A DNA stretch of 5,402 bases. It comes from an uncultured Lachnospiraceae bacterium. Lineage in GTDB: Bacteria; Bacillota; Clostridia; Lachnospirales; Lachnospiraceae. The notes under the pieces were generated by a model. The model had not been told where the DNA came from and made no database searches. It was given only the letters and a program-made list of their open reading frames with translations. The stretch is taken from positions 1 through 5,402 of the forward strand of contig CAMJWQ010000246.1 in NCBI GenBank assembly GCA_946409475.1, given 5' to 3'. Of this stretch, positions 1 through 4,909 are shown one piece after another (position 1 is the stretch's first letter; each line of letters opens with the position of its first letter). The translations under genes and the position numbers were made by a program.

Positions 1-323
1 GAAAACTCTTTTGTAAAGGTACCACAGGGAAAAGGTGTTAAAATTTGTGTAGATAAACCAGCGCCGCGAAAAATTTCCGATGTGTAAATACAGTTCATAA
101 CCGTAGCCAGCATTCCTATTTGGTCTGATTTGGTACGGTCAATTTCGTTTCCGGTACGTCCCCGCCAAAAATTACCGCCTCCGATTACGATACCTACCTG
201 TATTCCCTTGTCACATAATTTTCCAACCTGTTCTGCCACATTTTTAACGGTATTTTCATCAAATCCTGCTTTATTAGGCCCTGACAAAGCTTCTCCGCTT
301 AATTTAAGTAAGACTCTTTTCAT
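1..323 (-). CDS. pyrH: UMP kinase, N-terminal 107 residues (3' end outside window)
   Basis: Uridylate kinase of the bacterial amino-acid-kinase fold. It phosphorylates UMP to UDP with ATP in the cytoplasm, feeding pyrimidine nucleotide synthesis. Translating the minus strand from ATG at 323 gives the family's opening almost unchanged: KLSGEAL at residues 7-13 (phosphate-binding lysine), the glycine-rich GGGNFWRGR at 48-56, then IDRTKSDQIGMLATVMN at 61-77 and CIYTSEIFR at 78-86. The family is about 235-240 residues, so a little under half is present; the cut is the window edge, not a lesion. GAGGTG at 328-333 is the ribosome binding site, 4 nt from the ATG. It lies 19 bp downstream of the bactofilin gene with no terminator between, so it is probably co-transcribed. 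In many clostridia frr follows pyrH; that cannot be seen here. Confidence 0.97.
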   Translation of the reverse strand, partial: MKRVLLKLSGEALSGPNKAGFDENTVKNVAEQVGKLCDKGIQVGIVIGGGNFWRGRTGNEIDRTKSDQIGMLATVMNCIYTSEIFRGAGLSTQILTPFPCGTFTKEF

Positions 324-342
324 ATTACACCTCAAATTCAAT

Positions 343-1182
343 CTATTTATTTTCTTTTGTGGTATTCTTATCTTCGCCAAAAATAGATTTCACATTAACT
401 TCGGCATAACTTTGTGAACAAAAGCCCTCAATGATAGCTCCGTTATTAATTTGAACGGAACGTGATTTAATATTGCCGACTACAACGGCAGATGCATCAA
501 CAATAACAGGTCCTTTTACATCAATATCTCCGTTAACGGCCCCTGCAATGACAACAGAAGTACCTGTAATATTACCTACCACCACAGAACCTTGTCCAAT
601 TTTAACACTTCCCTCGCAGTTAATTTCCCCATTGATTTTGGCAGAATCGGCAAAAAATTCATTTGCCTTTGAATTACCGTTAATTTCACCGGTTACTATA
701 ATTTTGCCCTTGCTAAGAATATCACCGTTTATGATGCCCACAACCTCAACAGAACCTTTTGATTCCACATTTCCTATAATTGTCATTCCTTTGGTAATAA
801 CCGCTGATTCATCCACAAAACTTTCATCTCTGTCCTCTGTTTGCATAACAGGCAACTCCTCTCTTGCAGTAACTTCATTATTTTTCTTTATTTCCAATTC
901 AGGCTCTTTTGCCGAATTATTATTTTCCGGCAGTTCTGCCTTCGGATTATATTGTACTTCGGGTGCTGCCTCACCGTCAGCTTCTTCCGGCTCCTTACCG
1001 GCAGCCTCAAACGGTAAACCGTCCTCATTAAGAATGCCCTCACTTGCCTGCTGCTTTTCTTCCTGCATTTCATCCTGGTCCAGAGTGTTCACCATTTCAT
1101 CATCTTCTAAGGTCGTTTCATCTGTAATTAATTCATTTACTGCCTGAGACAAGTCACCTTTAAAATCCTTAAAAAAGCTCAT
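343..1182 (-). CDS. Bactofilin (polymer-forming cytoskeletal protein) with long acidic N-terminal region
   Basis: A 279-residue bactofilin. The polymerising core is about residues 125-265: repeated short beta-strand units with regular glycines (for example GNVESKGSVEVVGIINGDI at 137-155 and GEINGNSK at 165-172), the pattern of the right-handed beta-helix of this family. Bactofilins self-assemble without nucleotide into filaments or patches that scaffold cell-wall enzymes at the membrane. The N-terminus (MSFFKDFKGDLSQAVNEL) could form an amphipathic, membrane-touching helix; this is inference. Residues 21-120 are low-complexity and very acidic, with about 33 Asp/Glu against 8 Lys/Arg, much longer than the short tails of most bactofilins. 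The ATG at 1182 is supported by TGGAGG at 1189-1194, 6 nt away. It sits between the deacetylase and pyrH with 19-bp gaps on both sides, so it is probably expressed from the operon promoter. There is one cysteine in the core at 189 and another at 255. Confidence 0.93.
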   Translation of the reverse strand: MSFFKDFKGDLSQAVNELITDETTLEDDEMVNTLDQDEMQEEKQQASEGILNEDGLPFEAAGKEPEEADGEAAPEVQYNPKAELPENNNSAKEPELEIKKNNEVTAREELPVMQTEDRDESFVDESAVITKGMTIIGNVESKGSVEVVGIINGDILSKGKIIVTGEINGNSKANEFFADSAKINGEINCEGSVKIGQGSVVVGNITGTSVVIAGAVNGDIDVKGPVIVDASAVVVGNIKSRSVQINNGAIIEGFCSQSYAEVNVKSIFGEDKNTTKENK

Positions 1183-1201
1183 TCGTATCCTCCATTTTTC
1201 A

Positions 1202-2158
1202 CTATTCCGTTTGTGAACTTAAATGCTGTACCAAATCCATATCTTCCCTGATGGCATCCAGTGTATAGTCCTGCTCCTGTAATTTCGTAATGACAGCCGG
1301 CAGTGCCTCAATAACAGACTCTTTGTTTTTGGCATCATGCATAAGTATAACCGGATTATCTATGTTATCAATATTATATAATATATTATTTATAATAGAA
1401 TCTGCGTCAATATCATCACCGCCCGCATCTTTCGATGTGACATTCCAGTCCACATATGTAATTCCCTGTTGGGTTAAATAATCCGCAAGTATTTTCATAT
1501 CTGTTTCACTTACCTTATTACTGCTCCCCCCGGGGAATCGATAAAGCTTCGGTTTGACGCCGGTAGTATCTGAAATTAATTTTTGTATTTTCTCTAAATC
1601 CAAACGAAATGCATCTAATGAAGCATAAATTTCCTTGTAATCATGAGAATAGGAATGCATTCCTATGGTATGGCCCTCCTCCACGATTCGCCTATATATT
1701 GATTTAGAGGTTTCATCTTCTTTACCTACTACAAAAAAGGTTGCCTTTATATGATAATCCTTTAAGATGTCTAAAATCTCATCCGTATTTATACTGGGTC
1801 CGTCATCAAAAGTTAAATAAGCCTTTTTTTTCAACAAGTTCAAATCAGCCGCTGCGTTTGCCTCTGCAGACTGTACTTCATAAGACTCATTGGCTGCCAC
1901 AGATATTTTATCTTCCTTATTATATATATTTTCGGTTTCTGATTCCATTTTTTCCTGTGAAGCTGTCCCTTCAGGTAGAATTAGGTATAAATATTCCAAC
2001 TTGTCTTCTATACTATTGACTTTCACAAATAATATAATACATAGAATTGTAGGAATTAGCAAGAACAGTGCTGCCGCTATTAGCAATAATTTTTTTAAAC
2101 GCTTTATTTTTCTTTTTCTTATATCCTTACTATTACTATCCTTCTCATTCAGATCCAT
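1202..2158 (-). CDS. Membrane-anchored polysaccharide deacetylase (NodB/CE4 family)
   Basis: A 318-residue extracytoplasmic deacetylase, probably removing N-acetyl groups from peptidoglycan or another cell-surface glycan. A basic cytoplasmic stretch (residues 11-23) precedes one hydrophobic segment at about 24-46 with no signal-peptidase site, so it is likely an N-in, C-out single-span anchor. A linker of about 65 residues leads to the NodB domain at about 112-305. The CE4 motifs are intact: TFDDGP 116-121 (catalytic base and metal Asp), HSYSH 168-172 (zinc histidines), RFPGG 207-211, DWNV 237-240 and ILMHD 271-275 (catalytic His 274). It should therefore be active. The exact substrate cannot be told; PgdA-like peptidoglycan N-acetylglucosamine deacetylase is the usual guess. 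The ATG at 2158 has only a modest AGGT site at 2167-2170, 8 nt away. It is the first gene of the operon with bactofilin and pyrH. Confidence 0.93.
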   Translation of the reverse strand: MDLNEKDSNSKDIRKRKIKRLKKLLLIAAALFLLIPTILCIILFVKVNSIEDKLEYLYLILPEGTASQEKMESETENIYNKEDKISVAANESYEVQSAEANAAADLNLLKKKAYLTFDDGPSINTDEILDILKDYHIKATFFVVGKEDETSKSIYRRIVEEGHTIGMHSYSHDYKEIYASLDAFRLDLEKIQKLISDTTGVKPKLYRFPGGSSNKVSETDMKILADYLTQQGITYVDWNVTSKDAGGDDIDADSIINNILYNIDNIDNPVILMHDAKNKESVIEALPAVITKLQEQDYTLDAIREDMDLVQHLSSQTE

Positions 2159-2194
2159 CTGCTTCTACCTGTTAAGCTGCTTTCATTAACTAAT

Positions 2195-2223
2195 ATTGTA
2201 TCACATTCATACATTTATTGCAT
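2195..2223 (-). promoter_or_regulatory. Candidate extended -10 promoter of the deacetylase-bactofilin-pyrH operon
   Basis: On the minus strand TGATACAAT (hexamer TACAAT at plus positions 2195-2200, preceded by TG plus one base) is a good extended -10. No convincing -35 lies 16-18 bp upstream (ATGCAA or TGCAAT at best). Transcription would begin near 2188, giving a leader of about 30 nt. A TATAAT further up (2286-2291) also lacks a -35. Confidence 0.4.
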
Positions 2224-2365
2224 GCACTTTATTTTTACTTATAACTATTCATATGTTAATTTTTTTCTTTTCATTAATTGTATTTATTATATTCTTACTC
2301 TTTTTTAAATCTTATCATAACTAAAATTAACATGCAATCATAAGACTCTACAAACAAGTAATACT

Positions 2366-2446
2366 TTATGCATATCTTCCGTATTTCCATGTCACTCCGG
2401 TAAAAGACACACGGCCGGACTTACCGTCCTGTTCCCATTTATCCAT
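2366..2446 (-). other. Possible 26-residue reading frame, in frame after the XRE stop codon
   Basis: Minus-strand ATG at 2446 to TAA at 2366-2368. The peptide begins MDKWEQDGK and ends TWKYGRYA, with two Trp and three Gly plus charged residues, which looks more protein-like than random AT-rich DNA. It is in the same frame as the XRE repressor, eight codons after that gene's TAG. No ribosome binding site is well placed (a GGGG lies too far upstream). It may be a decayed gene end, a read-through tail, or chance in a GC-rich patch. I recognise no family. Confidence 0.15.
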
Positions 2447-2470
2447 CCGTAATATGCACAACCCCGGCCT

Positions 2471-2806
2471 CTACTTGCTATTCTGTATTTCCAGTAAAAG
2501 AATAATCTGTTTCTCAACAAACTTTTTATACTTATCCTCCAATTGATCATAGTTCTCTTTAATTAACGACAGCATATTTGTTGATTCATTTAAAACACTC
2601 AAATCATTATTATTGTCATTCAGGAGCCATGATTTATCAATATTATACATTAATGAAATACAATTAACGAACAGAGGAGTCGGAGCCACATTACCAATTT
2701 CAATATTAGCCAGATTACTTCTTGATATTCCAATCGTTTTAGCCAATTGAGCTTGTGTTATGTTATTTGTTTTTCTAATTAACTTCAGTTTTTCAGAAAA
2801 ATTCAT
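2471..2806 (-). CDS. XRE-family (HTH_3) transcriptional repressor, 111 residues
   Basis: Small cytoplasmic DNA-binding regulator of the lambda Cro/CI fold. The helix-turn-helix domain spans about residues 4-62: LKLIRKTNNITQAQLA at 7-22 carries the conserved entry, SRSNLANIEIG at 28-38 is the recognition helix region, and SWLL at 59-62 ends the domain, as in phage- and element-borne repressors. A linker (63-78, Asn/Asp-rich) leads to a C-terminal helix at about 79-108 (LIKENYDQLE, then KFVEKQIILLLEIQ at 95-108), the likely dimerisation part. The start is set at ATG 2806 because GGAGGTG (2816-2822) lies 9 nt upstream. An earlier in-frame ATG at 2857 falls inside the -35 box of the gene's own promoter, and the one at 2824 overlaps the ribosome binding site. 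It diverges from a 55-residue gene and probably represses that promoter and its own. Its size matches SinR (111 residues), but the sequence does not show orthology. Confidence 0.9.
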   Translation of the reverse strand: MNFSEKLKLIRKTNNITQAQLAKTIGISRSNLANIEIGNVAPTPLFVNCISLMYNIDKSWLLNDNNNDLSVLNESTNMLSLIKENYDQLEDKYKKFVEKQIILLLEIQNSK

Positions 2807-2815
2807 TTTAACATT

Positions 2816-2822
2816 CACCTCC
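2816..2822 (-). promoter_or_regulatory. Ribosome binding site fixing the XRE start
   Basis: GGAGGTG on the minus strand, near-perfect anti-16S match, 9 nt before ATG 2806. With transcription expected to start near 2822, the leader is only about 16 nt and the site sits at its very 5' end. Confidence 0.8.
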
Positions 2823-2828
2823 ATAATA

Positions 2829-2857
2829 AAATTAGCAAAGTAAATTGCTTTTGTCAA
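2829..2857 (-). promoter_or_regulatory. Sigma-A promoter of the XRE gene
   Basis: On the minus strand TTGACA (plus 2852-2857) is followed after exactly 17 bp by TAATTT (plus 2829-2834), preceded by TG plus one base (extended -10). The perfect -35 and spacing make up for the weak -10. The inverted repeat at 2849-2864 covers the -35 box, suggesting repression at this promoter. Confidence 0.65.
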
Positions 2858-2864
2858 TACAAAA
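2849..2864. promoter_or_regulatory. Perfect 16-bp inverted repeat, candidate XRE operator
   Basis: TTTTGT-CAAT-ACAAAA: 6-bp half-sites around a 4-bp centre, overlapping the -35 box of the XRE promoter. The size and position suit a dimeric HTH_3 repressor acting on its own gene. The assignment to this repressor is inference. Confidence 0.45.
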
Positions 2865-2900
2865 TATATTCAAACAAACATTTATCAGTCATTATAAGTA

Positions 2901-2929
2901 TTGACACAATCATTTTTCGATGATATATT
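2901..2929 (+). promoter_or_regulatory. Strong sigma-A promoter of the 55-residue gene
   Basis: TTGACA (2901-2906), a 17-bp spacer and TATATT (2924-2929), with TG at 2921-2922 giving an extended -10. Transcription would start near 2936, leaving a leader of about 38 nt before ATG 2974. This is the best promoter in the window. It points away from the XRE promoter, and the two -35 boxes are about 43 bp apart. Confidence 0.75.
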
Positions 2930-2941
2930 GTATCTGTACAA
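2909..2941. promoter_or_regulatory. Two inverted repeats on the plus-strand promoter, candidate operators
   Basis: ATCAT-N6-ATGAT (2909-2913 and 2920-2924) lies in the spacer between -35 and -10. TTGTA-TCTG-TACAA (2928-2932 and 2937-2941) covers the end of the -10 and the expected start point. ACAAACATT also occurs twice as a direct repeat (2874-2882 and 2938-2946). Repressor binding at either inverted repeat would block polymerase. The half-sites are not identical to those of the 2849-2864 repeat, so a common binding protein is not proven. Confidence 0.35.
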
Positions 2942-2962
2942 ACATTATTCAACATTTTTCCC

Positions 2963-2968
2963 GGGAGG
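2963..2968 (+). promoter_or_regulatory. Ribosome binding site of the 55-residue gene
   Basis: GGGAGG, 5 nt before ATG 2974. An out-of-frame ATG at 2970 lies too close to the site and opens only an 11-codon frame, so 2974 is the start. Confidence 0.65.
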
Positions 2969-2973
2969 TATGT

Positions 2974-3141
2974 ATGAAAGCTTTTCACAATACATATATC
3001 GTTAAATCTTCTTTTGAAATTGAGGCTTTAGCTAAACAACTAAATAGCAGAAATCAATCATATGTATTAAATACGATTAATACCCTCTTGTTTTGCCAGC
3101 AGTCAGATCATAAAAAAGGTAAAGAACTTGTTAAGAGATAA
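2974..3141 (+). CDS. 55-residue protein resembling the C-terminal helix of the divergent XRE repressor; possible anti-repressor
   Basis: I do not recognise a named family. The product is soluble, without signal peptide or membrane segment. A helical part lies at about residues 14-43 (EIEALAKQLN, then YVLNTINTLLFCQQ at 30-43), followed by a basic, Lys-rich tail. Residues 16-44 align without gaps to 82-110 of the divergent XRE repressor with 9 of 29 identities (I16, Q22, L23, V31, I35, L38, L39, Q42, S44), the hydrophobic ones at helix spacing. It lacks any HTH, so it could form mixed dimers with the repressor and inactivate it, as SinI does with SinR. This role is inference. The start at ATG 2974 is chosen because GGGAGG (2963-2968) lies 5 nt upstream; an earlier in-frame ATG at 2920 lies within the promoter. 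The gene is framed by a strong promoter and a strong terminator, so it is a single-gene transcript. Confidence 0.72.
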   Translation: MKAFHNTYIVKSSFEIEALAKQLNSRNQSYVLNTINTLLFCQQSDHKKGKELVKR

Positions 3142-3182
3142 ACTATAAAAATAATCGTATCTATTATTGATATCCAAATAAG

Positions 3183-3229
3183 TTAACCACATAGATTGTA
3201 AGCAAATTACATCCCTGTGGTTAATTTTT
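3183..3229 (+). terminator. Intrinsic terminator after the 55-residue gene
   Basis: TTAACCACA (3183-3191) pairs perfectly with TGTGGTTAA (3216-3224), followed by a T-run to 3229. A second small stem, TGTAA (3197-3201) with TTACA (3207-3211), nests in the loop. It lies 41 bp after the stop codon and should separate this unit from the HD-GYP gene. Confidence 0.85.
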
Positions 3230-3271
3230 CATGTCTTTGATTGTACCTTATTTTAGTATGGCTTATCGGAA

Positions 3272-3301
3272 GAAAATCAGGCGGCTGTGAAGCAGGTTTT
3301 C
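3272..3301 (+). other. Hairpin in the HD-GYP leader, function unknown
   Basis: GAAAATC (3272-3278) pairs with GGTTTTC (3295-3301), seven pairs including one G-T, around a 16-nt loop. The bases after it (TAATATTTG) are not a T-tract, so it is not a normal terminator. Nothing here resembles a GEMM cyclic-di-GMP aptamer. No convincing sigma-A promoter was found between 3230 and 3325 (TAGTAT at 3254 and TAATAT at 3302 lack -35 partners). Confidence 0.3.
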
Positions 3302-3325
3302 TAATATTTGCAGGATACGCACGTG

Positions 3326-3332
3326 AAAGGAG
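3326..3332 (+). promoter_or_regulatory. Ribosome binding site deciding the TTG start of the HD-GYP gene
   Basis: AAAGGAG, 9 nt before TTG 3342. The only nearby ATG (3334) reaches a stop after three codons and is out of frame, and the next in-frame ATG is codon 14, with no site before it. Confidence 0.75.
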
Positions 3333-3341
3333 TATGATAAA

Positions 3342-4409
3342 TTGACAACTAAAATTGATTTGACAGATGTGAAACCCGGCATGGTATTAGCTGAAAATAT
3401 CTACTTAAACGATAGATTATTTTTAGCCAAGGGAACTATCATGAAATCCTCTTATATCAGCCGTTTAAAGACCTATAAAATTAGACAGATTAAAATCAAT
3501 GAAATAAGAACACCTCACAGGGAAATATACCAGACGAATCCCGTAGAAGAATTTTATGAAAAAACCTACGTTGGAATAAAAAAAACCTTCAATGAAATCG
3601 TAAAAAATCAAAAAATTAATGTTTCCCATATTTTTCCCATTGTGGAAAGCATTTTGGAAGCCGTATATATAAATCAAGACTCCATATTGCTGTTGACCGG
3701 TTACAAACGTGTACCGGACAGTTATTTTCACGCACATTCACTCGATGTCTGTATTTATAGCTTGATAATTGCAAAGGCTATGGGTTTAAATTATTATGAA
3801 ACTGTTAATTTAGGCATGGGGGCTTTCTTCCATGACATAGGAAAAATAAAGGTACCGCAACATATTTTGAATAAGCAGGAGCCTCTTTCCGTAAAAGAAT
3901 TTGAAGAAGTTAAAAAACATTCCTTTTACGGCTTCCAAATGCTTAATGAATTTGCACAAATTGACCCTGTTATACCTATTATTATATTAGAGCACCACGA
4001 ACGCCTGGACGGCAGCGGCTATCCCCTTAAACGCAGAGAGTCAGAAATACATAAATTATCTAAAATAGTGGCTGTTGCAGATGTATATGATGCTCTTACG
4101 TCGGACCGCGTATATAAAAAAAAGGTACTGCCTCATGAAGCGGCCGAATATTTTTTATCTGATGCGGGTAATCAATTTGATTCTGCTGTTATAAATATTT
4201 TATTAAAAAATATTGCCATATATCCCAAAGGCTGCCAGGTATTACTAAGTACCAACGCGATTGCCGTTGTAATTGATTCAAACAGAGCCCAGCCGTTACG
4301 GCCTATCATAAAAATCATAACCGACAAAAACAGAAACCCGTTGTCCGATCCGGTTATTCTGGACTTAGAAATAAATTTCAATATAAAAATCATCCAGATA
4401 TTCAGTTAA
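3342..4409 (+). CDS. HD-GYP domain protein, probable cyclic-di-GMP phosphodiesterase
   Basis: A 355-residue cytoplasmic protein. The HD-GYP domain lies at about residues 120-295 with all usual ligands in place: H132 in HSLDV, HD at 164-165 in FHDIGKIKVP, H193, HHERLDGSGYP at 218-228 (the GYP signature), and VADVYDALTSDRVY at 245-258. Such domains hydrolyse cyclic di-GMP to pGpG or GMP, lowering the signal that favours sessile, biofilm-forming growth. The N-terminal 60 residues (DLTDVKPGMVLAENIY at 6-21) match the small domain often found before HD-GYP. A C-terminal beta-rich tail at about 293-353 is also common in clostridial members. There is no receiver, PAS or membrane domain, so the input signal is unknown. 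It starts at TTG, which may keep expression low. It stands alone after the terminator at 3183-3229 and is convergent with the BlaI-type gene. Confidence 0.93.
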   Translation: MTTKIDLTDVKPGMVLAENIYLNDRLFLAKGTIMKSSYISRLKTYKIRQIKINEIRTPHREIYQTNPVEEFYEKTYVGIKKTFNEIVKNQKINVSHIFPIVESILEAVYINQDSILLLTGYKRVPDSYFHAHSLDVCIYSLIIAKAMGLNYYETVNLGMGAFFHDIGKIKVPQHILNKQEPLSVKEFEEVKKHSFYGFQMLNEFAQIDPVIPIIILEHHERLDGSGYPLKRRESEIHKLSKIVAVADVYDALTSDRVYKKKVLPHEAAEYFLSDAGNQFDSAVINILLKNIAIYPKGCQVLLSTNAIAVVIDSNRAQPLRPIIKIITDKNRNPLSDPVILDLEINFNIKIIQIFS

Positions 4410-4517
4410 TATTAAGAGATCTATGGAATACGGATGAAGCGCTGCTGTGGCATAGACGGCTTTGACAGACATACTGCGGCAGGCTGACATGCCCGGCCCT
4501 TTGCCCTCCGCATGTAC
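4410..4517. other. GC-rich spacer between convergent genes
   Basis: Bases 4431-4517 are about 61% GC, far above the flanking genes. Several imperfect stems are possible (TGCGG 4474-4478 with CCGCA, GGC/GCC around TGACAT), but no T-tract follows on either strand, so no terminator can be called for either gene. CGGAT (4431-4435) and ATCCG (4520-4524) flank the patch as a short inverted pair. A 30-codon minus-strand frame (4421-4513) starts 4 bp after the BlaI-type stop, without a clear ribosome binding site; I do not call it a gene. Confidence 0.5.
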
Positions 4518-4880
4518 TTATCCGGAAATATTATTCACCAACTTTCTTAACAGCGCAATTTCACTTTCAGAAAGAGTCATCCCCTCTAACAGTGAGAGGA
4601 AAAAGCTTTCTTTAGAACCCCCAAACATTTTATCTATAAGCTCCTCAATCTCTTGCTTTTGAATCTGCTCTTTACTTATTTTCGATTTACATATAAAATG
4701 GGGTTCATATCTGATAATAGCTCCTTTGGCAATACACTTATTGATTACGGTATATGTAGTATTTCTGCTCCATCCAATCTCTTCTTTTAATATTTTTGCC
4801 AGCTGTCCTGCCGTCATATTGTCGTCTCTCCATAAAATTTCCATTACCCTCAATTCGGAATCATATAATTTAACACTCAT
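4518..4880 (-). CDS. BlaI/MecI/CopY-family winged-helix repressor, no partner sensor
   Basis: A 120-residue cytoplasmic repressor close to the family length of about 123-128. The winged helix spans about residues 5-68: LYDSELRVMEILW (5-17) is the typical first helix, TAGQLAKIL (23-31) and SRNTTYTVINKCIAKGAI (38-55) form the helix-turn-helix with the family's TTYT and KG signatures. The C-terminal half (70-118, helical, with MFGGSKESFFLSLL at 85-98) is the dimerisation part. In BlaI and MecI this is cut when the membrane peptidase BlaR1/MecR1 senses a beta-lactam. No M56 peptidase gene is next to it: downstream is the convergent HD-GYP gene, upstream an unrelated gene. Its targets are therefore unknown, and beta-lactam resistance should not be assumed. 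AAGGGG (4887-4892), 6 nt before ATG 4880, supports the start. It is transcribed from its own promoter. Confidence 0.92.
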   Translation of the reverse strand: MSVKLYDSELRVMEILWRDDNMTAGQLAKILKEEIGWSRNTTYTVINKCIAKGAIIRYEPHFICKSKISKEQIQKQEIEELIDKMFGGSKESFFLSLLEGMTLSESEIALLRKLVNNISG

Positions 4881-4909
4881 GATTATCCCCTTATAATTTT
4901 AGTAATTTC

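Larger units (their letters stand above)
2159..2470. other. Intergenic region between the XRE gene and the operon: AT-rich leader plus GC-richer patch
   Basis: About 312 bp without an assured gene. Positions 2180-2365 are very AT-rich with homopolymer runs and hold the putative operon promoter. Positions 2381-2470 are about 52% GC. In this patch CGGTAA (2398-2403) pairs with TTACCG (2421-2426) and GGAC (2417-2420) with GTCC (2426-2429), but no T-tract follows on either strand. I cannot therefore call a terminator for the XRE gene. An 8-bp inverted repeat, ATTGCATG (2217-2224) and CATGCAAT (2331-2338), spans most of the AT-rich part; its meaning is unknown. A 26-codon minus-strand reading frame lies at 2366-2446. 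Confidence 0.6.

Noticed and set aside
130..417. Plus-strand 95-codon frame across the pyrH start
   Set aside because: It runs antisense through conserved pyrH motifs and into the end of the bactofilin gene; no family likeness and no start signals.
473..1147. Plus-strand frame of 224 codons opposite the bactofilin
   Set aside because: It is the antisense of a clear bactofilin gene. Its Ser/Thr/Pro-rich composition is what the reverse complement of an acidic, Val/Ile/Gly-rich gene gives, and it has no ribosome binding site.
2217..2338. ATTGCATG/CATGCAAT inverted repeat as ends of a small mobile element
   Set aside because: Only 8 bp match, no target duplication is visible, and such pairs are expected by chance in AT-rich DNA.
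2807..2857. Longer XRE start giving 17 more residues
   Set aside because: That ATG lies in the -35 box of the gene's promoter, and the added residues have no HTH-family counterpart. GGAGGTG clearly serves the ATG at 2806.
2920..2973. Longer start of the 55-residue gene (73 residues)
   Set aside because: The upstream ATG overlaps the -10 region, so it would not be on the transcript; the good ribosome binding site is before 2974.
2471..3141. Phage or integrative-element immunity region
   Set aside because: The repressor looks phage-like, but no integrase, excisionase, replication gene, attachment-site repeat or tRNA end is in the window, so only the switch itself can be supported.
3230..3341. 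Cyclic-di-GMP (GEMM) riboswitch ahead of the HD-GYP gene
   Set aside because: The conserved aptamer segments such as GGCAAACC and GACGCAAAGCC are absent; only a simple hairpin is present.
4462..4662. Plus-strand 66-codon frame over the end of the BlaI-type gene
   Set aside because: It is mostly antisense to a recognisable winged-helix repressor and has no ribosome binding site.
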